A program made the translations under genes and the position numbers. This document shows positions 49,349-61,095 of a stretch of 64,000 nt of DNA, in pieces. Below the pieces are notes generated by a model that was given only the letters and a program-made list of their open reading frames with translations, searched no databases and was not told where the DNA came from. The stretch is from Hyperoplus lanceolatus. Lineage: Eukaryota; Chordata; Actinopteri; Uranoscopiformes; Ammodytidae. Position 1 is the stretch's first letter, and each line of letters begins with the position of its first letter. The DNA is taken from positions 21,286,501 to 21,350,500 of the forward strand of contig CM049407.1 of the NCBI GenBank assembly GCA_026929865.2, written 5' to 3'.

Positions 49349-51192
49349 ATCCGTCAGTATACAACAAACGACGAGTGCTTGTAATACATGGATGTCCATG
49401 CATGTTAAAGCTAAAAATCACATACAGTTGCAAAATGCATACAGTTACGATGCATGCACCCACAGGCGTGTAAAAGGATATGTGGATTTGTTTAAAAGTG
49501 TTGAATTTACAGAGTTAAAAAGTTATTGAATGATACAGAATACAGCACAGAAGTTTTGTTTGTGTCGGATAGTGATACACATGTTGATCTCGGTCTGATT
49601 GACACTATGCATCATGTAGGCCGAGTGGTATGTTCAATGTGCATTATGTCTAAATAAACAACAAAAACTGATAATCGTATTCAAGTCAACAAATTATTAC
49701 TTTCAACGGCTTTACTCATGTGTCTGTGATCGGTTATCCTCAAGGCATTCCGCAGATTGTTTCTTGTTTTTTTCTTCTCTGAGATTTGGCAGGGATCGTC
49801 AAGGACTTTTATAATCTACATCTGAGGCCCTTTTAGTTTTGATCTGGCAGTTAGTTTCTATGTGTAGTTTCTACCGCCCTAACCTATGAATTCTGGTACT
49901 CTTGAGTCCAGTTCTCAGTAAGCGTTTGCCTGTATTTGGTGCCATGCTTTCTTCCTTGTGTCCCTACAAGTCTCCCAGACCCTGCTCCTGCAACCCTGCC
50001 ACTCACGCTGTCTACACCCTGCTGTCATGGTTGGTAGCTCTGCACCTAGACTTTTATCGCTGTATCTTTTGCTTCAAGCTTGTCATTTTGTCACAAGACG
50101 TTGCTTTGCCTTTGCATGCTTGATAGTAAATGCAGTGACTGCTCTGGAGATGCCTGCATTGTGCTGCATTACCTTAGTCCAACATGTAGAAATCACCATG
50201 TGCGAATGATGAAGCACTGTGAAGCTAACAAGAATGTAGATAGATTTTAAGTTTAAGTTGAACATTATTTAACTTGGGTTGTTTCTGACACGACTGTCAC
50301 TAAGCTGAAAGGTTACATCATGACATACTTTACAAGAACTGAAAAGCAATGAAATCTTATGTATTTCAGAAGACAAATAATTATTGTCAGGTGAAATATT
50401 CTTTCTTTATGCCTGAAATATATACCCTGCATTCCAAATCGTATACTCTTTTTTTATGATACTACATACTGAAACTGTCCAGGAAAAGTATGTAGTTTGC
50501 ATAAAGTATGAATACAATTGGGACATTGATGGTTGTTCCCTCCTGGCGGCTCTGTTGATGTGATGTAACTTCCTTTGCGCAGAACAGCCATGGGTCAGAA
50601 CAGCCAATAAAGCATGCTTTTTTTTTTGCATACTTTTCATTTGAAAATATGTATTGGGACATCCTTCATCTTTTTCTGGCATACTAGATAGCATGGAAGT
50701 ATGAGCAATGGAACGCAAGGACAGTGTGAGGTTTTGTTTGTGTGGTATCTATCAGACAGAACACTTGCCCTACCACTTGACATGACCTGTCATCTTGTCC
50801 CCTGCTCTTCCCAAAGACAAACTACAGCTTGGCAGTGAATTTAGCCTTTATCATTTTTATATTTAGGTGAATACCGTCAGAACCAGTTAAGTTGAGTGTC
50901 GACTAAATCAGCAACTCAAAGAAGCAGTCAGGAGGGAATTCTCTGTGACCCTAGTTGTTGAGAGGCATGAGATCACTTAAGTTGTGGTAATAATTCATTA
51001 TTAGCCTAGTTGGATTTCCTTTAAATTAGCTGGCACTTGATTCCATTTGTATTTTCACTATTTAGTTCCTCATTAAGACATCATGTACACACACTAGACG
51101 TTAGCCTTAATTACCCACCTGCAGTTATAAAACTCATCAACATTCACACTGCAGGCAGGTTCATTGTTCACAAAGTATAATGTAACACATAG
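49349..51192. other. Intergenic DNA, no gene seen
   Basis: Short open frames only. No exon, RNA gene or bounded element was recognised. Confidence 0.4.
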
Positions 51193-51319
51193 AGGGCCGG
51201 TTTCGCAGACATGGATTAAGCCTAGTTCTGGACTAAATTGTATCTTCAATGGACAATCTCCATTCAAAATTCCATTTAGTCCAGGACTAGGCTTAATCCA
51301 TGTCTGTGAAACTGGCCCT
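51193..51319. mobile_element. 127-bp palindromic MITE
   Basis: AGGGCCGGTTTCGCAGACAT and its near reverse complement face each other, with the pairing continuing through ATTAAGCCTAGT to a short centre. The ends are clear but the target-site duplication is not. It lies about 620 bp beyond the ar stop codon on the 3' side. Confidence 0.7.
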
Positions 51320-51938
51320 AAGTGTGTGCTATGCAGTTGGAACACACTGATTGTCACAGCAATTATATGTAGAAAAGTGACATGGATTGATGTCATGCTA
51401 GGATTTTGAACACATGACAATAAAGCTTAAGCAAAAGTTATAAATAAACTTAAAATTCTTGAGACTTGTTTAAACAAATATGAGGTTTAGATTTCTAATT
51501 TTAAGGCACTTGAGCATTTAGATGCCTTTGGAACTGTATTTTACCACTCTCAATTTCATGTAGGAACTTAGTTAGATGCACCTTAGAAGGCAGCTTTAAG
51601 AAAAAACATTTTTGTAAATTGGACTGACTCTTGTTTTTTATCAAGTGTCAAGTGTATGTATAATGAGAAACTTGATCTTTTTAACCCTATTACTTTAAGG
51701 TTGCTGTAATCATGATTTGCAGACTTACTGTATATATTTAAATTAGTATCTCTGCTCTTGCACAGCTTCTGGTAAAAACTTCAACAGTTCTGTACAAACT
51801 ATATCAATTATGACTAAAATGAAAGAATTATTAGAGTAATGATTCCAGGACTGGGCTGAGAGCTATTAGATTGAGGCCGTAGGGAAAAAGTACCTTTGTT
51901 TAAGTTCATGGAGGCAGCAAAGATGAGTCACTTTTTGA

Positions 51939-52112
51939 TTAAAAAAAATCTTTCTTCTCATGAAACAAGATTGGTTTGGCCAGACCTGCCAGGATCCTTG
52001 GTACATGTACAGAGATTATTTCTCCTATCATCTCTGGAAAGCTGACCTTCGTGGGGAGCGACTGAGCTTGGACGAAGAGGTCAAACGTAAACTGATGGAG
52101 CTTCTTCACCGT
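51939..52112 (-). CDS. ar: ar last exon (human exon 8)
   Basis: It starts after a TTTCAG acceptor with [12 protein letters not shown] and runs to FHEKKDFF and a TAA stop. The threonine of FTFDL, mutated in human prostate cancer (T877/T878A), is present, as is the glutamate of PEMIGEIIS that forms the coactivator charge clamp in helix 12. The C-terminus extends a few residues past the human end (FHTQ). Confidence 0.93.
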   Translation of the reverse strand, partial: TVKKLHQFTFDLFVQAQSLPTKVSFPEMIGEIISVHVPRILAGLAKPILFHEKKDFF

Positions 52113-53576
52113 CTGAAACAGAATAAAAAAACACACAGAGAGATCAATTGATTGTCATGTCAAACAAGCAATGTTCTGACATGACTTGATCATGATCTTT
52201 ACTAAACAACACCACTAAAACAGATGGTGTTATTAATGTTTACCCTGAAGTAGTTATTTGTTATTTGTTGTAGTTAGATTAGGAGATATCAGCTTCTGCA
52301 TGAATGCAAAAAAAATTCCGTGAGATATGAAAAAAAAGAGCAGCATCCACTTTGATTTAATTGCATGCATTGCCAAGAAACATTTTAAGCAAATTAGTAG
52401 CATTTCAACTCTTGCTTAAGAGTGTTTTCTCTGCATGCACACACGTCTTTATCTTTCAGAAACTTTCAGAAAATAAAAAATCAACCAAAGCCACACATTT
52501 CCTTGTGTTGAGGGAGCGATAACATGTGTTCATGTGTACATCAGGAAAACTGCCAGAAGCAGTGTAAAGGCTTTATCTCACTGTCTGGAGAGAGTCTAGG
52601 AGTAGGGTGAGTTGGTAGAACCTCTGAGGACAATTGGTCGCCATTCGATAGTTGATGAGGCGATCCAGTTCGTTGATGTAGGTGAGACGCAACTCGTCAA
52701 AGTACTTCTGACTCTTCAGACCCTCGACAGGAACTGGTAAAAACAGAAAAAAAACAGTGTTGACGACATGCTCAGCAGATACATTTCTGATTTTGCTCAA
52801 CTGTATGTCTAATTAAAGAAGTTCCTTTCGTTTTGATAGGAAAGTGCGCCGGACATTACTTACGAATGCTGAAGAGGAGCAAGGCCTTCATGCAGAGGAA
52901 CTCTTCCTGACTGATCTGGAGCAGCAGGAACTCCTGTGAAAGATGCCTCATCCGTATGCAGTGCTCATACATGGAGGAAACGTGCATCCGATTTCTGCAG
53001 ATGTTAAAAGGTCAGGAGTACAAATGTGAAATGATGGAGTTGTTGAAATTGAAAAGGGGCAAAGGACAAATTGCCTTACACCTTGGACATTTATTCTGTG
53101 ATGAAAACCTGCTGAATAGGAAAGAAAGTCAGAGGTTAGATCTATATATATTAGTGATGTAATGGGGGCAGTGAATTACCTCTATAACAACGCAGATTTT
53201 AGCCGCGCGAACTTTGACATCTTGTGCAAGATGTTTAAAAACTATTTCAAACTACAATCTCTTCCTTGAAAATTGGCTGTAAAGTTCAGTAAAATGTTTA
53301 AGTCATTTATATGTTAATATTTCAAGAGGTGATTGGATATTTCATGTTCATCATGCCTGAACAATTTTCAGTTATTTCAACAAGCATGGGAGGAGAAGAA
53401 AGAGAGAAAGCTTGCTATATCTTCCCATTTGAAACAATTCTGCCTTCAGTAGGAGTCAGAAAAACAGACCTGTAACATATTGGTAGGATGTGAAGATAAA
53501 GGTAAATGAAGCAAATTAATTAGATTAAGACTTTAGATGTTACCAATTGCATACCACAGAATAGAGCTGAAATCGA

Positions 53577-53628
<52 letters not shown>

Positions 53629-56600
53629 AATAAAGAAAGAAAGAAAGAAAGAGATATGCAATAGAGTTAAGGGCTGAATATTCTCCATCTGTCTGGAAAT
53701 GGATGTAAATTTGAATAGTTGTGCTTGTAAATGTGTAATACACACAGCGTATAATCCAATTGTTTCAGAGCTTTTGGATGAGTTCAAAGACACAAAATGA
53801 AGAATATTTGCAAGGATGATGGATATGGTCTGTCACAAAGGGATCGGAGCTTCAGCACACTAGGCTGCTTCACATGCTTAAAGTAAAACTTCTGCTTGAA
53901 GTTAGCTTTACATGTGAGAAGTATATGCCTGATATGAATGTGTTGGGGCTATTTAAATGTGAAGTAGGTAAGTACAACTGCCCTTCTTATTCAACAATAA
54001 AATGCAACTACTTTTAAATCAATCCTATTTCAGATTCCTATTACGATGACTGTGCCGAGACAATGAGCACATCAGTCCATTAACACTTTATGCTCAGATC
54101 TCTTTCAAATACTGTAGCTTAAATTATCCACTTTTCTAACTTGTACGGCAACCACTTGCACTTATTAAGTCCTCAACATTTGAAGCAATGATCCACCACA
54201 CCAAAATAAAAAAAGTGACCTATATCATGATGCTATCAAACTTTTTCTTCTGTAGTTTTAAAGATGTGGATATTGGCTCTTGTAATGGTAATGGAAATAT
54301 TTGGTGAAACACATTTTTCCTGTACTTAGAACCAGAATCTTTCAACTTTAACCTGTTGGGGAGATCTCAATGTTTCTGCCTGTTCTAAGCCCAGAGCTTA
54401 CACTCAGGCATTCTGTCAGCTGTAAAAGAAACCAAACCTGCTGTTACATCGCTGAACTGGTTGTGGAAAGAATTGTAAGTTAAGGAAAGTTTGGATTCAT
54501 AGCAGTGCACAAACAGTTTTTTCTGATCTGTCAATCCTAGTACATTTTTTGAATTACATAAAAATCAAACCAGTGCAACATTAAGCAAACACAAACAACT
54601 GTCATTTGCTTCAATTCAATATGATCAATACAAGGAGATATCGAATTTAGGGTCTTCTTTCATTGCTTTTAATATGCTCTTTTCATACTTTAGAGACATG
54701 TCTTATCTATAAGAAAAATATTGCAGTTATCATTGTGAATGGAAACTGAAATGAAGAGAAATCAAAATCGTTTTTGTGATGAGAATTGTGATGTGAATTG
54801 TGATGGGTGATTTTAACATTGACTGGCTTTCTGGTGCCTCTGAATCTTTCAAAGAAATCTGTAGCAACGTTAATCTTACACAATTAATAACTGAGCCCAC
54901 AATACCCAATCTAAAAAATCCAGCAAAATCAACTTTAATCGATTTAATCTTATCAAATAAAATAAATAAAATAGCCTCAGCTGGTGTCTTTGAGCTTGGG
55001 ATTAGTGATCACTGCCCAGTGGCCTGTATCAGAAGTATTCATTTAAAAAGATCTCAACCTAAAATCATAATTAAGCGTAATTTTAAAGGTTTTAATGAGC
55101 AAGCCTTTTTAAGTGATCTCCATCATAGTGACATTCAACTGACTACGCAAATTTCGGATGTTGAGTTAGCCTTAGACCATTTCATCAATACTTTCACCTC
55201 AATTATAAACAAGCATGCGCCCCTAAAAAAACATAGAGTAAAAAATTAAATGGTCACACTCTCAATGATCAAAAAGAGATTGGCTTAGCTTTTAATAAAC
55301 ATTTTGTAGCTGCTGGTCAACTCTTTCAGAATGGAGGATATAGGCCTTCTACCACCAGTAGTAACGTACCGCCTGTCTCTCAAACTCCTCTTTACAGCCT
55401 TGATCTTCTTCCCACAAGTGTTGTTGTAGATGCGCTCCTCGCCATCAACCCCAAGAAGTACATGGGAGAGGACAATTTGGACCCGTTTTCAATCAAGCTC
55501 TCTACACATATAATATCAAAACAAATTACCCATATTTTTAATCTTTCCATCTCCTCTGGAATAGTTCCTAAAATTTGGAAAAAAGCTCATGGAATTCCTT
55601 TACATAAAGGTGGTGAGAAAAATAATCTTAATAACTACAGGCCAATTTCCAAACTCCCATGCCTCGCAAAAATTCTAGAATCACTTATAAATAATCAGTT
55701 AAAACATTTCTAACTAGTGCTTCCATTTTGAGCCCATTCCAATCTGGTTTTAGGGCAGGCCACAGTACTGTCTCTGCTGTGACTTTGGTTGTAGACAACA
55801 TTGTTACAGCATTAGACAAGAAAAAGCACTGTGCAGCACTTTTTATTGATCTTTCAAAGGCCTTTGATACTGTTGACCACCATTTGCTTTTACAGAGGCT
55901 GCATGACATTGGCTTTGATCAGTCTGCATGTAGCTGGTTTAGGGATTATCTCTCTGATAGACAGCAGTCAGTTAAACTGGGAAGATACCAGTCTGAGTTT
56001 TTAACTGTTACAAATGGTGTCCCACAGGGCTCAATTTTAGGTCCAGTTCTTTTCACAATTTATATAAATAACATTGTTTCATCGCTAAAAAACTGTCACG
56101 CCCATCTATACGCTGACGACACAGTACTGTATTGCATTTCCGATTCGGTGCACCAATCTATTGAGAACCTACAAAGCTCTTTTAACACCCTGCAGGACTG
56201 TCTAGTGGACCTCAGGCTTGTTCTTAATACAGACAAAACCAAATATATGTGTTTCTCCAGAGCAAAAACTACACATTTTAATGATCTTATTATTCACACA
56301 AATAATGGATCTCATATTGAAAGAGTCACAGAATATAAATATCTTGGCATCTGGATAGATGAAAAACTCTCTTTTACATTTCACATAAAAAATCTTGTCT
56401 GTCGTCTGCGACAAAAGATTGGATATTTTTATAGGAACAAAGCCACCTTCCCGTTGTTCAGTAGGAAAAGGATTATTGAGGCAGTTTTTATGTCTGTCCT
56501 TGATTACGGTGATGTGGTCTACCGGCATGCATCACATTCATGTCTTAAACTCCTAGACTCAGTTTTTCACTCTGCTTTAAGGTTCATCACAGGAGATGCT

Positions 56601-58601
56601 TATGACACACACCATTGTCTCTTATATGAAAAGGTTGGGTGGTCCTCCCTTAAAGAGAGACGTGACGCACATTGGCATATTTTTATTTACAAAGCCTTGA
56701 CCGGGAAGCTTCCTCGTTATTTAACAGAAATGCTGCTTGTTTCAGATGGGCTTTATCAGACCCGCTCCACTGACATGCTTATGCTTTATGTCCCACAAGC
56801 CCGGTCTGAGCTGGGAAAGACAGCTTTTAGCTTCAGTGCACCTGACTCCTGGAACAACTTACAGCTAAAAATTAAACTAAATACATTCATATCCTTTGGC
56901 CAATTTAAACAGACTATCTTGGATCTGCCAAACTCTACCTGTAACTGTTTTAATTAGGCTATATTGTACTTTATGCCTTTTGGTTGCTGCCACTCTTCCC
57001 CACTCTGTAAATGTTTCAATCGTTTTGTTTTCTCTTCTCTTCACTTGTTGTGTATTTGATGTATTTGCATTGAATGTTTTGTTTGTATTGTTGTTTTGAA
57101 TTTGTTTTGACTCGACGTCATTGGAAATGAGGGTCACCCCTCAATTGGTCTCTCGAGGATAAATAAAAGTTAAATGAAAAATGAAATGTTTAAGCGGCAC
57201 ATCAAGTTCAGTTTACTCCCCATAGATTATACAGCCTGTAAAAACTGGTGTATTATGTCCATAATGGCGGGGGGGGGGGGCTTTCTAAAGTCTGGCAGAT
57301 TAACTGATAATGTCAAGGGGTTTATCTCAGTGTCAGCTTGGACACAGCAGTTTGAAAGACATTACCATTCAATAGGCATGAGGGTTTAACAGAAGACATT
57401 GTACAGTACTGGGGTTAAAAGTCAGGATATCTCAGCCTTAGCTACTTTGATTTTGACTATACCTTTTTTAGTCTGTCTTTTGTAAGTATGTCAACTTTAT
57501 GGAAGCTGGAACTGCCCTTTAAAGGTCACATAATCTAACAATCTTCAGGTTCAATTCTGTAATTTGGGTTTCTACAAGAAACTGTTTTCATGGTGTAGTT
57601 TCCAAAAAAACCTTTATATTTCTGACAGTGCCATTCTTAAATCTTTTTTATTAGCCTCTATCTCTCTGAAACGGTCTGTTTTAAAGCCGGTCTGTTTTAG
57701 CCACGCCTTTCAAAAAGCCCATGCTGCTCTGATAGGTCCTGAATCTAACTGCCTGATCGAATCTAACTGCCAGTTGGATTCATGTGTTGCGGGGGGTGTA
57801 CTTATCTCGGATGGCGGTATTGCTACGTTATGGTTGGTAATTGTGGGCCTGGCTTATCCCCTTATGACATCATTAGGGGAGAGAAATCTGACTCACACAC
57901 ACTAATTACTAATATTTTCAAATAAATAACCAATGATTTAAAGATCAACCTTCATTTAATATGGCCACAAATGTATAGCAGCAAACCTTTGATGAAATAT
58001 ATAAGAACCACAATAATCCACGCCAACACTCAGACAGATCTCACCACAGTTGTTGTCGTCTATCATGAGTTATATTCAGATCTGAATTATCTTCACTAAC
58101 CAGTGCCGTGAGTGTTTGAATGCAGGAAAAGAAAGTTCCCCACTTTAATCTCACAATAACAAAAGAAGTCCTAGGGAAAATTGGATGAACATGGTCCTGA
58201 AAAGCCTGCAGCCATTTCTACTTCACATTTATGAAATTTCAAAGATGTCTTTTGTGCCCATGCATAGGCAAGCAAATGAGAGAAGGATTTAGGCAGAGAA
58301 AGAGATGAAGGCAGAGAGAAACTGGTACCATTACCAGCTGACTCACTGGGGTTGATCTCTATATATAAAGAGAAGCACAGCACATTGGGCACCACCCGAT
58401 TCAATCTTTTTTTTTTTACATTGGTCCAATTTAAAAAAAATCAGAGCCGTACATACTCATTGAACACAAGATCCGGAGCGAAGTAAAGCATCCTGCTGTT
58501 GGCGTTTTTATAGGACCTCCATCCCAGGGCAAACACCATCACCCCCATCCACGAATGTTGAATGACAGTCATTTGGTCATCCACATGGAGATTCCTAAAA
58601 C
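51939..58601 (-). CDS. ar: Androgen receptor, 3' part of the gene (human exons 5-8), partial
   Basis: A nuclear receptor (NR3C4) that binds androgens and then acts as a DNA-bound transcription factor. Only the C-terminal two thirds of the ligand-binding domain is in the window, in four exons: 58457-58601, 52864-52994, 52582-52733 and 51939-52112. They join in frame with GT-AG sites. The first two are 145 and 131 bp, equal to the human exons as I recall them; the third is 152 against 158, explained by two fewer residues in the [14 protein letters not shown] region. Conserved parts are [15 protein letters not shown] (helix 5 arginine), [36 protein letters not shown] and SFPEM. Exons 1-4 must lie beyond 64000. 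Many teleosts have two ar genes, and this partial sequence does not show which copy it is. It faces ophn1 tail-to-tail, as in human. Confidence 0.93.
52582..52733 (-). CDS. ar: ar exon 7
   Basis: It encodes [20 protein letters not shown], then the ELDRLIN region and [14 protein letters not shown], helices 9-10 of the ligand-binding domain. The acceptor is TTACCAG and the donor GTGAGA. It is two codons shorter than the human exon. Confidence 0.93.
52864..52994 (-). CDS. ar: ar exon 6
   Basis: 131 bp, encoding [20 protein letters not shown] and then [20 protein letters not shown]. The CTGCAG acceptor and GTAAGT donor are both good. The first base completes the Glu codon begun in exon 5. Confidence 0.93.
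52995..54789. other. ar: ar intron 5, 3' part
   Basis: Intron sequence with a (GAAA)n tract and otherwise no recognised feature. No additional exon is expected, as exons 5 and 6 join in frame. Confidence 0.7.
53573..53653. repeat. (GAAA)n microsatellite in ar intron 5
   Basis: About 19 GAAA units with a single TAAA interruption near the right end. Confidence 0.97.
54790..57185 (+). mobile_element. L2/CR1-like LINE with endonuclease and reverse transcriptase, broken
   Basis: Lies in ar intron 5, opposite to the gene's direction. At 54800-55249 there is the C-terminal half of an apurinic-type endonuclease (GDFNIDW, SDHCPVA). At 55462-55713 the start of the RT is present ([17 protein letters not shown]), and at 55728-56957 the RT core: [35 protein letters not shown] and the catalytic YADD at 56109-56120. 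These parts lie in three different frames, so at least two frameshifts separate them, and the 5' end is missing. The 3' end has CTCGAGGATAAATAAA followed by a short TTAAATGAAAA-like tail. The long intact RT frame suggests a fairly young copy. Confidence 0.9.
57532..57885. mobile_element. MITE family A, copy 3, reversed and truncated
   Basis: It begins at a TA with AAGGTCACA and follows the reverse complement of the 12530 and 37380 copies through AAACTGTTTTCATGGTGTAG and AAAAAGCCCATGCTG, but the far terminus is absent; similarity fades after CCCCTTATGACATCATTAGGGG. Its interior also contains a local duplication of the GAATCTAACTGCC motif. Confidence 0.65.
58457..58601 (-). CDS. ar: ar exon 5
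   Basis: 145 bp, encoding [20 protein letters not shown] through [19 protein letters not shown] to FNE. The helix-5 arginine of GWRS, which contacts the steroid A ring in human AR, is kept. Human M749 is Leu here (VFALGWRS). The donor is GTATGT directly after GA of the Glu codon. Intron 5 (52995-58456, 5.5 kb) contains the LINE at 54.8-57.2 kb. Confidence 0.93.
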
Positions 58602-59069
58602 CTACAGACAAAGAGTCAGCAGCATAAACTATCATACCATATGGCATATTTTGTAAAAGAAGCACAAATTATTTTAAATGTTTGCAGTATCAGGACATTT
58701 ATATTCACCCTTTCATGCATAGTGGTCACAACAGTGGACAACCTTTTAAAAGCTGTTTTCTTTAACATGTGTGGATTTCGATGATGATGTTTGATGATGT
58801 TTTTTCAAATGTATTTATCTTATTAACACATTTGTTAATTTTTTCGTGCATAAAAAGGAAATGCCTAGTTTATTGTAATTCATGCATGAATGGGTGAAAT
58901 GATACTCCACCCTATATCTTTGTGTTATTAAAAAAAGCATTATACATAAACTCAGGGAACACAGTGGCCTTTTTGGAAATTGTTTAATTAATTGATACGC
59001 CTCCCGTTGTTTCTCACTGAGTTCTGAGTCATTTCAGATGATTACTTTAGAACAACTTGATTGATCGAT

Positions 59070-59190
59070 TGGAGGGCCACTACTTTTTAACCTGTATATG
59101 ATACAGATTCCAACAGATTCCATAGCTATGCTGATAATAAACAGCTTTATGTGACTGACACAGAACAAATTGATGCTCTCTGTTTCAGAT
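59070..59190 (+). mobile_element. Degraded LINE reverse-transcriptase fragment
   Basis: The plus strand reads GGPLLFNLYM in one frame and then YADNKQLYVTDTEQ in another. These match the GPLLFNLYM and YADDTQLYV blocks of fish L2-type RT, with the second catalytic Asp replaced by Asn and a frameshift. It differs in sequence from the LINE at 54.8 kb. Confidence 0.6.
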
Positions 59191-59389
59191 TGTATTGCCT
59201 GAATGTCACAAAGCTTTATACAGCAGAAACCGGTTGGAAAGCCAGGATAGGGGTCCAGGCACACTTGCCTACTGAACCTTGGAACTATAGACATTTCAGG
59301 GTCAAGCCAAAACTGGGATAATGGAGGGAAATATAAGTATATAAAAGAAGATATCAAATGATTAATTTAATTTGAATTGCAGCCATTCT

Positions 59390-59575
59390 ACATCTCTGTC
59401 TAAACGTTTAAATTGTTTAGTCTCTTTATCAGATTGTTTTGTATTTAACGTATTTGCATTGTATATTTTGTATGTATTGTTGTTTTTACATCGACATCAT
59501 TGTAAATGAGTGTCACCTCTCAATGATCTCTCGAGGATAAATAAAGGTAAATTGTAAATTGTGACTTGGAGCATA
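59390..59575 (+). mobile_element. LINE 3' end, same family as 54790-57185
   Basis: GTATTTGCATTG, then TGTCACCTCTCAATGATCTC and TCGAGGATAAATAAAGG, matches the 3' UTR at about 57055-57180. Only about 180 bp are present. Confidence 0.7.
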
Positions 59576-60412
59576 CAGAACAACCTGGAGCTCAACACTC
59601 TTGAGACAGCAGAGATGGATGTAGATTTCATGAAGTTCATGAACTCTGCAACGTTATCCTCTGATTACACACACAAACAACAATTTGAATTGGCTTAAAT
59701 ACAGACAGAGAAAAGAAAGTCAAAGCCTTATGGCTCTTTGTTGAAGGACAGGTGTGTTCCTCCAAAACACCACTTAGGTTACAATGCAGGAGTTACAAAG
59801 GCCAACAAAGGGCCATAAATCAACATTTTGGCATGCAAGTAGACATGCCAATGCATGCATGCACACATGCACACACACGCACACGCACTCACACACACCC
59901 ACACACACACTGACTATAGCTTGTCAGGCTTGTAGGTTGGTTGCACACATTAGAGCATCCTCATGCACAATCATAAGGATCCAATCCATTGTCATCAAAA
60001 TTAATTTAAGATGACCTGCTGCCATGATCAGCAAAATACAACGCTTCCAACTTTTTACAGCTCAGCTGAGGAATTTTCTAGAACTAGAGAACAACTGAAT
60101 ATTTTCTTTCAATATACTGTTTCTGGTTAAGTTTTTCCTTGTTTATCAGCAAAATCACACTTCAGGTTCAACACATTATGTCCCAGGTTTGATAGCTCAG
60201 ATGGTATTAACTATGTGTTATCGTATCTTATTCCACACTGTATTTGAATTTTCTATAGTGAGTATTATTTTTCATAAAATTTTAGTATGTATAGGGGGTC
60301 ATTCATAGCCACACATCCATATAGAACTATCACTGCAACTCTGCGGTTCGCTTCAGCTCTACAGAGCATTCAAGCGCTTCAGCTCATCGGTTCGGGTTAA
60401 CTGGTTTACAGC

Positions 60413-60610
60413 CAGAGGTGGAAAGAGTACAAAAATATTCTACTCAAGTAAAAGTATGATTACTTGGATGAAATTTTACTTAAGTAAAAGTAAAAGTACT
60501 AGTCTAAAAATCTACTGAAGTAAAAGTGAAAAAGTAGCTGATTTAAAATGTACTTAAAGTACAAGTTACTAGTTACTTTTTAACAACGGGAGGGGGCGGG
60601 GTCTCTTCTG
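60413..60610. mobile_element. One end of a hAT-type element
   Basis: CAGAGGTGGAAAGAGTAC followed by many AAGTAAAAGTA motifs is a very common teleost hAT-type terminus. No matching opposite end was found in the window, so this is a remnant. Confidence 0.6.
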
Positions 60611-60654
60611 CGTAGGGCATTATATATATTTCGGTCACTCTGTTTTCTCTGCAA

Positions 60655-61095
60655 AGGGGGCAAAATTGTGGAACCTCTTGCCCACTAGTCTAAAACTAGA
60701 GACTAATAGCAGCACTTTTAACAGAGAACTTAAACAACGGCTCAAATCAAATCAACAGTGCTCACACAAATAATTTACAACTGGTGTATTGTTTGATCAT
60801 GCTGCCGTTGTTTTACTCTACGTAGCCTATATATATATATATTTGACTTATTATATTGCTGCTCTGTACTCCATTGTATACTGCATTTTTACTCTTTTAA
60901 TTGTCAGTTTTTATCAGTATTTTGATCTTGTTTTTGTTTTGACTTGTTTATTGTGTTGTTTTTAAAAGCTTCCTGTGGACAGGTGTTGTAAACTAGCATT
61001 TATGCTAATACACTGAAAACATTGCATCTGGTTCGTCCAATGTCATTGTCATGTCCATACACAAATAAAATCAAATCAAATCAATCAATCAATAT
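60655..61095 (+). mobile_element. LINE 3' end with (AATC)n tail
   Basis: It begins with coding traces of the form WNLLP and then NRELKQRLKSNQQ, the C-terminus of a fish LINE ORF2, and ends with a 3' UTR containing GGACAGGTGTTGTAAACTAG, ACAAATAAA and a short AATC repeat. Confidence 0.65.

Larger units (their letters stand above)
58602..60412. other. ar: ar intron 4 (5' part outside window), with LINE debris
   Basis: Everything from 58602 to the window end should be intron 4 of ar, unless exon 4 was missed; no sequence encoding the expected start of the ligand-binding domain was found. A CA-rich tract lies at about 59866-59910. Confidence 0.55.
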
